Assembly (NCBI RefSeq): GCF_900129565.1 | Contig: NZ_FQWD01000002.1 | Span: 248,001-312,000, forward strand | Origin: Marisediminitalea aggregata | Lineage (GTDB): Bacteria; Pseudomonadota; Gammaproteobacteria; Enterobacterales; Alteromonadaceae | DNA length: 64,000 nt | Direction: 5' to 3' | Part shown: one piece after another, positions 56,881-64,000 of the stretch | How positions within the stretch are numbered: position 1 is the first letter of the stretch | Layout of the letters: each line of letters opens with the position of its first letter | The notes under the pieces: model-generated | The model's input: only the letters and a program-made list of their open reading frames with translations | Databases searched by the model: none | What the model was told of the DNA's origin: nothing | Position numbers and translations under genes: made by a program

Positions 56881-57711
56881 TTATTTTGGTTGGGTGCGGC
56901 GTCGCATCCACAAGAGTGGAATTAGCACCATGAGTACAGGAAATAACCACTTCGCCACATAGGCGAACTTTTCGAAATAGTATTTTTTCGTTATGAAATG
57001 GGATGTCCCATTCCACACCTGATAGCCGACATTTTTAAGTTCATTGGCAATCATCAACTCACCATCATTAACACGCCCTAATTGAGCCTGATAAGCCAGC
57101 GCCAGTGCTTCAGGCTGTTGCTGATAATAAGCTACGCCATGCTCTAGCACGACACCGAAATCAGCGTCGAGTAGCAGGGTTTTGTCAGGTAATTGTGCTT
57201 CAACCATAACGTGTCCGGGCACAGTAATAATGGTATTCGGTATCCCTTGTTCATCAAGCAGCCCTGATAAAGTCATGGAGGCGTCTCCACAAATACCTAT
57301 CCCTCGCGCCAGGCTGCGATAAGGATCGCTAAAATGGTAGCGCTCGTACTCGGGAATGGAGGTCACAACGCCCATCAGATACAAGATGAAATTTTCCCAC
57401 ACGGGCACGCGCTGATGGAACGTATCCGGGTCGTACATCAGCCACTCGACATGGGCAATACCGTTGGCCAATGCCAGTGTCAAACGGCGTGCATAGGCTT
57501 CGTCTGACTCTTCCGTACGGCGCACAATAGCCTGATTTAATTCGATGGGGCTCAATGTCAGGTCTTGCTCACCAAAACGCAGTACCTCTGGCGTTAATCC
57601 TTCAGGCCGTATATCGCGATTCAGACCATACAAATTTATTGCCATCAACACACAGCCGACTATCACAGAAGCGACCAGAAAGCTGTTTACAACCAGGGCT
57701 ACCCGTTTCAT
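56881..57711 (-). CDS. Membrane-anchored transglutaminase-like protein
   Basis: This 276-residue protein has two membrane segments (about 5-25 and 247-267) enclosing a periplasmic domain with a transglutaminase-like Cys-His-Asp triad: Cys141 in GIGICGDASM, His167 in VPGHVMVEA and Asp182 or Asp184 in LLLDADFG. It is predicted to be a protease or acyl transferase on the periplasmic face. It is last gene of the minus-strand half-cluster, about 95 bases after the flippase gene, and ends five bases from the convergent PHP gene. The substrate is unknown. Confidence 0.72.
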   Translation of the reverse strand: MKRVALVVNSFLVASVIVGCVLMAINLYGLNRDIRPEGLTPEVLRFGEQDLTLSPIELNQAIVRRTEESDEAYARRLTLALANGIAHVEWLMYDPDTFHQRVPVWENFILYLMGVVTSIPEYERYHFSDPYRSLARGIGICGDASMTLSGLLDEQGIPNTIITVPGHVMVEAQLPDKTLLLDADFGVVLEHGVAYYQQQPEALALAYQAQLGRVNDGELMIANELKNVGYQVWNGTSHFITKKYYFEKFAYVAKWLFPVLMVLIPLLWMRRRTQPK

Positions 57712-57806
57712 TGGTTTTGCTTTATTCCTCTGCTAATAACGCGTCCACTGACTATTATTCACAAAACGCTGCCGAATAACAGCATCCGGATTCAGGCGCA
57801 GGTCTA

Positions 57807-59276
57807 TCATGATGAAAACCGAGCCGTGCATTTTCTCACAACTGGCTGGATGAGCTTCAACGTGTAGCGGTAACAATGTACCTGCTTTAACACCAAAATA
57901 ACCGCAAGCTGCAACAAGCCAAATAAACCAACCGTAATGGAACAATGCAACACTAACTGCCAGAAGGAGGTCACTTCCGGCACTACCTGAAACGCCACCC
58001 AACCACTACAGTAAATAAACAGTATAGCCGGAAGTACAGGCGCCAATAGCGGAACAAAGGCTTGCTTACCCACAAAAGCCCCTATCACCACAATAAAGAA
58101 TAAACAGACTGAAATGAGATCTAATCCAATTTTATACTCGGCTAACTCGTACACACTGGCAAAGTCAATTGAGACAAACATGATGCACTGCACCAGTGTG
58201 GAGTATATAGAATAACCCAGCAGCAGTTTCGTGCGGTCACGCAACATCACTATCTGACTGAGTATGTTGTTCAGGGTCGCAACAATGATAAAAAAAGCAA
58301 AGATCCCCAACAGCTCGGCATACTGTACCCATTTGTCGCCCAAAATCAGGTCGACGACAAAGAAAGCGTGCACGTACATCAGATATATAACCGGCGCAGT
58401 AATAACAGACATATAAAACAGCACTACCTGCAGTTGCTGCTGGAAATAAGACTGATTGTTTTTAAACTGCGAAAATTGCGTTAGTAGTGGGCCGCCCAGG
58501 GGGGTGATGAACGTAGACGTTGGCAAATCGGCATAATAGCGCATTGAGGTATATGCCCCTATCGTCGCTTTCTCGAACGAAACACTCACAAACATTGCAT
58601 CGATTTGACTGCGAAAAAAATTGATAATCGACTGTGGTAACACCCATTTAGAAAACTCCCACTGGGGTCGAAAGTTTTTCAGGGTAAACCGGGGGCGCAT
58701 TGGTGCGATCACATAACTGGCAAAAAACTCACTGATGGTTGCTAACAGCTGCCCAATTACCAGTGCCCAGTAAGTTTCAAAAATGACGGCAATGCCAATG
58801 GTAATCCCCGTGGTGATGATCCGCGAAGTAATTTGCCATTTGGTAATTGCCCCTAACTCCTGGTTTTTCATTTTAAAGGCCATGCCCGGGCTGTTAAATA
58901 AGCCAATGGCCAGGTGCAGACTCAGCACCAGAATAATGGGCATTAGCCGGGAATCATCGTAAAACAACGAGATCGGGTAGCTGGACAAGGCCAACAGCAG
59001 AGCCAGGCCTCCTTTTAACACGAGATTCAACGACCAGTTGGTCATTACGTGATCTTCCGTTAACGTTTCCCTGCTAAGTAAATAACTCACACCACCGGTG
59101 TTGGAAATCACCACTATAAAATTCAGAAAGATCAATGCAATGGCAACCAGACCATAGTCTTCTGGCTTTAGTATACGCGCCAGAATCACCAGACTGACGA
59201 TACCAATCAGCCGACGGGAAAGTTGCGTCAACACAGACAACATTATAGCAATGATGCCCGAGCGTGCTGTAAGCAT
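57807..59276 (-). CDS. Wzx-type polysaccharide flippase
   Basis: This 489-residue integral membrane protein has about 12-14 helices, of the MOP/Wzx polysaccharide-export superfamily. The start motif SGIIAIMLSVLTQLSRRLIG and LARILKPEDYGLVAIALIFLN, then TGGVSYLLSRE and SMRYYADLPTSTFITPLGGP are typical. It should flip the lipid-linked repeat unit across the inner membrane. It lies with the O-glycosylation ligase and two glycosyltransferases on the minus strand. Confidence 0.9.
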   Translation of the reverse strand: MLTARSGIIAIMLSVLTQLSRRLIGIVSLVILARILKPEDYGLVAIALIFLNFIVVISNTGGVSYLLSRETLTEDHVMTNWSLNLVLKGGLALLLALSSYPISLFYDDSRLMPIILVLSLHLAIGLFNSPGMAFKMKNQELGAITKWQITSRIITTGITIGIAVIFETYWALVIGQLLATISEFFASYVIAPMRPRFTLKNFRPQWEFSKWVLPQSIINFFRSQIDAMFVSVSFEKATIGAYTSMRYYADLPTSTFITPLGGPLLTQFSQFKNNQSYFQQQLQVVLFYMSVITAPVIYLMYVHAFFVVDLILGDKWVQYAELLGIFAFFIIVATLNNILSQIVMLRDRTKLLLGYSIYSTLVQCIMFVSIDFASVYELAEYKIGLDLISVCLFFIVVIGAFVGKQAFVPLLAPVLPAILFIYCSGWVAFQVVPEVTSFWQLVLHCSITVGLFGLLQLAVILVLKQVHCYRYTLKLIQPVVRKCTARFSS

Positions 59277-59350
59277 GAAGGGTCCTTTTATACTCGTTAA
59301 CCGGCAATCCCGGCAAATGGGTTATCTCTAAATAGCAATAAGCGGAGTGA

Positions 59351-60220
59351 TTAAGACGCCTTCGACAGAATCTTAGTCAACCGTTTGCGAACAAGGGATT
59401 TTTTAATGAACCCCAAGTGCGAGGTCAGGCTGTCAAAATCAGCGTCAATTTTACGATTAATATCCATCATATCAGCCGGCCACTGCTCACAGGGTAAGGC
59501 GTCCAAAAACACTTCCTGAATTTTACCCAGCTCATATCGCGCAATACGGTTTATATACAGCTTGATATCACTGCGCTTAAATACCGACAACTTTTCAAAG
59601 TCATATCCCACACCCTCGATCCAAGTGGTGCGGTCAGGCAAATTGAAATCGGTAAACTTCAGGTCCGTATTCGCGGCCTTGGTCAGAAAAGAGTCAATCC
59701 AGTTAAGACCTACGGGAAGACGAAATGGGGTTTCCCTTATCCGCTCTACAAAAGCGTGCTTCATGCCGTATAAGTTACCAAAGAAGCAAGCGCGCTCAAT
59801 GACCAGGCTTCGGTAGAAATCGATATTCCTGCCAGTCAGGGGCATCCCTGCGATGACAACCGTACTGTCGCCAGTATTTACCAGCTTCTCAGCCATTTGT
59901 TCAAAACAATGTGAAGAGAATTGTACATCGGCGTCGGTAAAAAAGTGCACATCAACGTCATCAGCCAGTTCATGTAAATAAGTATTCCATGCGTTGCACT
60001 TATCACCCAGCTCAATCTCAACCACATTAAGTCGGCTAAAGCCGAGTTTTTCCTTAACCCTGTTGGCAATGGCTACCGTATCATCCGAGCAGCCATTTGC
60101 GATCAGATAAAAGCAGTTAAGTTGCGCATTAACGTTGTTAAAAATACTGGTGATTGATGCTTCGATATTGTCTTGCTCGTTATATGCAAACATAACAATA
60201 TTGTAGTTTATGCTTGTCAC
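59351..60220 (-). CDS. Glycosyltransferase family 2
   Basis: This 289-residue GT-A enzyme begins INYNIVMFAYNEQDNIEASI. The Asp-rich VHFFTDADVQFS at about 95 gives the nucleotide-sugar binding motif. No membrane helix is obvious. Its start overlaps the end of the ligase gene by 4 bases (60217-60220), so the two are co-transcribed. The sugar and linkage are unknown. Confidence 0.85.
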   Translation of the reverse strand: MTSINYNIVMFAYNEQDNIEASITSIFNNVNAQLNCFYLIANGCSDDTVAIANRVKEKLGFSRLNVVEIELGDKCNAWNTYLHELADDVDVHFFTDADVQFSSHCFEQMAEKLVNTGDSTVVIAGMPLTGRNIDFYRSLVIERACFFGNLYGMKHAFVERIRETPFRLPVGLNWIDSFLTKAANTDLKFTDFNLPDRTTWIEGVGYDFEKLSVFKRSDIKLYINRIARYELGKIQEVFLDALPCEQWPADMMDINRKIDADFDSLTSHLGFIKKSLVRKRLTKILSKAS

Positions 60221-61566
60221 GCGACTGCTTTCCCCGCTCTGTGAACCTGACCGGGCATGCGTTTCGGCGGCACCGGTTGCTCTTTTATAATATCTTCACC
60301 TGTTGAACGTTTTGCCAGGTAATAGTTTGCCGTGATCAACAATAATAAGAAGTAAAACGGCTCGAATATAATCAGGTCCAAAAACAATGCACCGGTGAAA
60401 TAGCCAACTAATCCAGCCATACAGGACATATTGATGTAATCAAACGTCGAGTTTGTCACCACCCTTTTGCGGACAAATTTAAACTGTTTCCATGACACCC
60501 AGAAAAACGATAAATAAATTAACCCTGCGAAGATGCCGGTGTTGGCAGCAAAGTTCAAAAACGTATTGTGGGCAACGTGCGGCGACTTGCCTGGAAACAA
60601 CAAACGCGATGCATACTGGAACCGTTGTGGGCCAGCGCCAAGCAATGGATATTCCTGAACAATATCAATACCTACTGACCAGGATACCAAACGCGGGTTC
60701 AACGGCTTGTCACCTGATTCGGTTTGCGCTTGTTCAACCGTATTCGAGGTTCGCTGAGTCAGCATTCCCCCCTGATATACCAGCATTGCTACAAACCCAA
60801 CCCCCATCAGAATATTCAGGCTTTTTGATTTCACCTGCATCGCAAAAAACAGGGTAACCGCAGCTGCGCTGAGCAAGGCCCCTCGTGATGCAAACAAAAT
60901 CAGGGCGTGCCATATAAACGGGATGGTCAGGAGCAAGCCGTACTTTAACCACTTATTTGGGAAATAACGCGCGCCAAACATGACAAAGCCAAGGCCACTG
61001 GTCAACACTATGGATGTGACATTTCCGTCGGTATAAGGACTGAGTGCAGGCCCCATCAGACGCCCCTGATTAAACTGCGCCCAGTTGGCACTGAGATAGT
61101 GATCATTCGCCCAATAGGCGTAATACACGGTAACGAAAATGTACATAAAACCAAAAAACTTAATGGTTGTTTCCTGGTTTATCAGTGGCAACACAAAAAA
61201 ATACATAATGGCAATAGTCGTAAAGTTACTGACTACCAGGTCGCCGCTCACGAGTGAAAAGTAACTCTCAAACGGGGTTAATGCATTTGACAGATGAAAA
61301 ATGATGGCAAGGCCCAACACGCCTTTGAATTGCCCGGATTTATAGACTTCCCAACGAATATTGCCCTGGAATGCATGCCATATCCAGGCGAGGATCGTGA
61401 TAACGGCAGAAAATTTAAACACCGAGAAATCTTCGAAAGCCCAGAACCAGATATACTGCGGTTGCATAACGGACACAATGGAATAGACCAACGCGGCAAT
61501 CCAGGGAGCCTTAAACAGCATGACGAAGCTGGCAATCAGCGATAAATAGAGGGCTAACTTAACCAT
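60217..61566 (-). CDS. O-glycosylation/O-antigen ligase-like protein, exosortase-A-associated
   Basis: This 449-residue protein has about 11 membrane helices. The N-terminal region (LIASFVMLFKAPWIAALVYS, QPQYIWFWAFEDFSVFKFSA) is the DUF5935-like part of the exosortase-A-associated ligase family. The periplasmic loop near 295-325 has VQEYPLLGAGPQRFQ and SPHVAHNTFLNFAANTGIFAG, the O-antigen ligase core. It is predicted to attach the polysaccharide to a protein or other acceptor. Confidence 0.88.
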   Translation of the reverse strand: MVKLALYLSLIASFVMLFKAPWIAALVYSIVSVMQPQYIWFWAFEDFSVFKFSAVITILAWIWHAFQGNIRWEVYKSGQFKGVLGLAIIFHLSNALTPFESYFSLVSGDLVVSNFTTIAIMYFFVLPLINQETTIKFFGFMYIFVTVYYAYWANDHYLSANWAQFNQGRLMGPALSPYTDGNVTSIVLTSGLGFVMFGARYFPNKWLKYGLLLTIPFIWHALILFASRGALLSAAAVTLFFAMQVKSKSLNILMGVGFVAMLVYQGGMLTQRTSNTVEQAQTESGDKPLNPRLVSWSVGIDIVQEYPLLGAGPQRFQYASRLLFPGKSPHVAHNTFLNFAANTGIFAGLIYLSFFWVSWKQFKFVRKRVVTNSTFDYINMSCMAGLVGYFTGALFLDLIIFEPFYFLLLLITANYYLAKRSTGEDIIKEQPVPPKRMPGQVHRAGKAVA

Positions 61567-61708
61567 TCAGTGTCACCACATTGATTCCTGTTTTATTCTG
61601 CACGCTTGCCATCCCTTTCTCTGTTTCACTACCTGTGTGCTATGCGTTATATTTTGCACAATCTCACGCGCTCTGACCAGTAGTGTGCTACATACAGCGC
61701 CAGTTTGT

Positions 61709-62647
61709 TTACTGCGACTGTCCACCTGAATCAAATTTCGCCTTCATCCTGGCATTGCCGGCCCTGAAACGCGCAGCTATTTGCTCGTCGTAGTACTCGG
61801 GGTAGCGCCCTTTTACCGGTAACCGTTTAATTAGCCACCGCCAGCCGCGCACCCAAAAACTGTTGTAACTCAGGTTAATAAATTTATTGCTGCAACACTG
61901 GTTTAACCGCCTGATTAAGCGGATATTGTTATAGTCCGAGGAGCGATTTGACGCTTTGCCCCTAATCGAGAACTCATCCGGCGAGAACGATAAAGCCAGG
62001 CTACTGACGAAATGGTGAATAAGCCCCTCGCCCTTTAATGCACCGGGTTTACGTCCAATCTCAGCGATATGAATGTTGTCGTCACCAAAATACGCAGCCC
62101 AGGTATCCAACTGGTGTGCATAATCAAATTCAGATTCGGTCTGCACTGTGTTAACAAAATCCGGATAGGATTGTTTACCCATCGCCGGACCATGAATTAA
62201 CTGAGCATATACACTTTTGGCCATAGCAACCTGGTCACGAAAATAAAACAGCACGGACACGGATGAAAAATGCGGAGTTAATGTTGCTGCTAATCGCGCT
62301 ATTGCACGTTCGTTTAAACACTGGGAGTACAGGGATTCCGACGAAATAACCATACTGTGGAATCGACCGTCTTTCTTGGCGTCTTCCAGTTTTTGCAGCA
62401 ACGTGACTTCAAACTGGTCAATAAACTGTTTCAGCGCATTGTCATGAAACGCCTGAAGCGTATTAATAAAGTAATCGGCATTGTCCGGATAACCGGCCCA
62501 GGCAGCCAGCTGCCAGTGGTCCCTGAAGGTCAAATCGTCGTCGACATAATAACCACGTTCGGTCAATGCAGCCTGATTGTCCTCTAAGAATGCCTGAATG
62601 GAGGTAGAGCCGGCTTTATGACTACCTATGTGCAAATACAACTTCAC
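61709..62647 (-). CDS. Sulfotransferase-like protein
   Basis: This 312-residue cytoplasmic protein has the N-terminal 5'-phosphosulfate loop of PAPS-dependent sulfotransferases: LYLHIGSHKAGSTSIQAFL (3-21), where KAGST fits the PSB loop. A likely 3'-phosphate site is VSVLFYFRDQVAMAKSVYAQ (about 133-152) with its Arg and Ser. It may sulfate the polysaccharide, a common trait of marine exopolysaccharides (inference). It lies 3 bases downstream of the glycosyltransferase gene. Confidence 0.75.
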   Translation of the reverse strand: MKLYLHIGSHKAGSTSIQAFLEDNQAALTERGYYVDDDLTFRDHWQLAAWAGYPDNADYFINTLQAFHDNALKQFIDQFEVTLLQKLEDAKKDGRFHSMVISSESLYSQCLNERAIARLAATLTPHFSSVSVLFYFRDQVAMAKSVYAQLIHGPAMGKQSYPDFVNTVQTESEFDYAHQLDTWAAYFGDDNIHIAEIGRKPGALKGEGLIHHFVSSLALSFSPDEFSIRGKASNRSSDYNNIRLIRRLNQCCSNKFINLSYNSFWVRGWRWLIKRLPVKGRYPEYYDEQIAARFRAGNARMKAKFDSGGQSQ

Positions 62648-62649
62648 TG

Positions 62650-63498
62650 TTACTGCCCCAGCACAAGTCGCGACATAACGCGATCTGCCCCAAAATGTGC
62701 CACCACATTATCAATACAAACGTCATTCTGACCGCTTTGTACGTTGTCCTGCGCTAGTCCGGAATCATGTGTGGAGCGCCAGTTAACAATATTGAAAGGC
62801 TGGCTTGCCAGTCTGGCATCAAACCCGTTTAATTTGGCGCAAAAGAAGAACCATACATCATCGGCGGTGGGTGCCAACGCCATGAAAAGTGATGCTTCTG
62901 TCACTTCAGGAAGAAAGCACTCAGGCGGGTAGAGTACGCCGCCTATACCGGTCGGAAAAATAACACCTTGTCGTTGCTGAGTATTCATTTCCCATGACGA
63001 ATAGGGACCAATACGCCCGTCAATAATAGCGGGCTGGTGCGCCCGGTAAGCAATTATACCCGGCTTCTTTTGATAGTCCGCTACCAGCCCGGCCAACCAC
63101 TCCCGGGTGTAATTCACATCGTCATCCGCGGTTACCATCACATGTTGCGGATAAGCATTTAGCGCTGGTATCAACTTTTTATATGAACGCGTATCAGAGC
63201 AGGTGCGGATATGAAAAAATGTGACGCGTTCTTGAAGTGATATAATCTCTTCAGGCAGCAGCGCCATGTCGTTTTCGGCTAGCCATAACACCAAAGCATC
63301 AGGCCGCACAGACTGATTAATCAATGTTTTCAGGGTGAGCAGCAGGGTGTCAAATCTGGGCGGATACGAGGTGAGATTCACCGTTAAGGGTTGCGACAGA
63401 CTGTGTTTCTCAGATGCAGGGCGCAAGGGCTGAAATCGAACTTTTTTTTCTGCAAGCCAAGACTCTAACTGCCAGTATTTTTGTTTGATTGCCTGCAT
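62650..63498 (-). CDS. Glycosyltransferase-like protein
   Basis: This 282-residue protein starts at MQAIKQKYW (63498); a longer frame to 63609 has no support. TVNLTSYPPRFDTLLLTLKT, then RSYKKLIPALNAYP and the DxD-type MVTADDDVNYTREWLAG are those of a GT-A family common in lipopolysaccharide and capsule loci, followed by PTADDVWFFFCAKL. It is first gene of the minus-strand half-cluster. The sugar is unknown. Confidence 0.78.
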   Translation of the reverse strand: MQAIKQKYWQLESWLAEKKVRFQPLRPASEKHSLSQPLTVNLTSYPPRFDTLLLTLKTLINQSVRPDALVLWLAENDMALLPEEIISLQERVTFFHIRTCSDTRSYKKLIPALNAYPQHVMVTADDDVNYTREWLAGLVADYQKKPGIIAYRAHQPAIIDGRIGPYSSWEMNTQQRQGVIFPTGIGGVLYPPECFLPEVTEASLFMALAPTADDVWFFFCAKLNGFDARLASQPFNIVNWRSTHDSGLAQDNVQSGQNDVCIDNVVAHFGADRVMSRLVLGQ

Positions 63499-63724
63499 AC
63501 AAACTGTTCTGCTGTGTGGAAATGTCGATACACCTGAATAAGATAAATCATAGGTTACAGTAAAAAGGTCACACTGCAACAGTAAATTAACGCGTGGAGC
63601 GCACCGCAACGGAGAGAAACACGAGCTACCCTTCCAAAACCAGATTAATTTGCCTAGTATGCTGCATAAACAAATCCGTTATCCGTCGGTTACACCACAC
63701 GCCAGCCTAAAAGAGTAGTGAGAC

Positions 63725-64000
63725 ATGCAGTCTATGGGATTCAGAAGCGACATTAACTTCTTACGCGCCATTGCGGTTGTGCTGGTCGTCGTATTTCACT
63801 TTTCGAATGTCGCGTTACCTGGCGGATTTGTCGGTGTTGACATCTTTTTCGCGATTTCCGGCTACCTGATGACCGGTATTATAGTCAGTCAGATTCAAAA
63901 ACAGCGCTTCTCACTGCTGAGTTTTTATCTGGCTCGTGCTAAGCGCATAATTCCTGCGCTTTCTGTTATGGTACTCAGCGTCTTAGTTTACGCGTGGTTC
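63725..64000 (+). CDS. OafA/YrhL-type acyltransferase, truncated by window edge
   Basis: The first 92 codons show MGFRSDINFLRAIAV, the classic acyltransferase-3 start (Arg then FLRAIAV), VVVFHFSNV with the catalytic His, and PGGFVGVDIFFAISGYLM. The family O-acetylates surface polysaccharides in the inner membrane. The gene continues past base 64000. Its place at the end of the exosortase cluster suggests O-acetylation of the same polymer. It is divergent from the glycosyltransferase gene. Confidence 0.88.
   Translation, partial: MQSMGFRSDINFLRAIAVVLVVVFHFSNVALPGGFVGVDIFFAISGYLMTGIIVSQIQKQRFSLLSFYLARAKRIIPALSVMVLSVLVYAWF

Noticed and set aside
57807-61566. Exosortase candidates among the multi-pass proteins
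   Set aside because: One is a clear Wzx-type flippase and the other an O-antigen-ligase-like protein; neither shows the exosortase Cys/Arg signature.

Overview
The window looks like the chromosome of a marine gammaproteobacterium of the Alteromonadales, most likely Alteromonadaceae. The evidence is the gene content (Syd, long-form QueF, the queA-tgt-yajC-secD-secF run, DUF3192 proteins, a yjfI-yjfC type operon, CheV, an exosortase/PEP-CTERM polysaccharide locus) and the moderate GC content. I see no insertion sequence, prophage, CRISPR array, rRNA or convincing tRNA. About 54 protein genes are supported.

Layout. 1-0.5 kb: minus-strand CsrB-family regulatory RNA, cut by the left edge, with a GacA/UvrY-type palindrome upstream. 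0.5-8.8 kb: housekeeping and signalling genes (GNAT, a DUF3192 lipoprotein, Syd, QueF, a GGDEF cyclase overlapping ppnN, a second DUF3192 protein, an HDOD-like protein). 9-10.6 kb: NAD-type isocitrate dehydrogenase and a ComEA-like protein. 10.7-16.1 kb: queA-tgt-yajC-secD-secF on the minus strand. 16.1-16.5 kb: no protein gene, but a promoter, a 10-bp stem and an intrinsic terminator on the plus strand that together predict an unnamed small RNA. 17-23.5 kb: a nine-gene envelope-stress type operon (DUF2170, PspA-like, K+ channel, DUF2491, DUF350, DUF1190 lipoprotein, ATP-grasp amidoligase, rhomboid protease, membrane protein). 23.6-26.2 kb: alkaline phosphatase lipoprotein and CheV. 26.4-31.6 kb: glyoxylate shunt (aceA, a LysR regulator, glcB); a shared roughly 21-bp element precedes all three genes.

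31.8-64 kb: a patatin, a UDP-glucuronate epimerase, a trypsin-like protease and a DUF218 protein lead into a large exosortase-A (XrtA)-associated region. It holds the exosortase-associated acyltransferase, two tandem PEP-CTERM proteins each behind its own sigma-54 promoter, a VAO-type flavoprotein, the TPR lipoprotein PrsT, two FemAB-like proteins, a YetA/exo-rhamnogalacturonan-lyase-like protein, several glycosyltransferases, a deacetylase, the asparagine-synthase-like amidotransferase and a large PHP-domain protein. On the opposite strand, converging, lie a transglutaminase-like protein, a Wzx-type flippase, a GT2 enzyme, the O-glycosylation ligase, a sulfotransferase-like protein and another glycosyltransferase. 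An OafA-type acyltransferase runs off the right edge. The exosortase itself and the PrsK/PrsR regulators are not in the window.

How it fits together (inference): the right half makes, modifies and exports an extracellular polysaccharide, and anchors or sorts PEP-CTERM surface proteins under sigma-54 control. The CsrB RNA and the GGDEF cyclase are typical controllers of the same planktonic/biofilm switch. The best leads for undescribed biology are the small RNA at 16.2 kb, the conserved Gly-Gly tail of the DUF1190 lipoprotein next to an ATP-grasp ligase, the shared glyoxylate operator, and the unusual YetA-like and PHP proteins in the polysaccharide locus.
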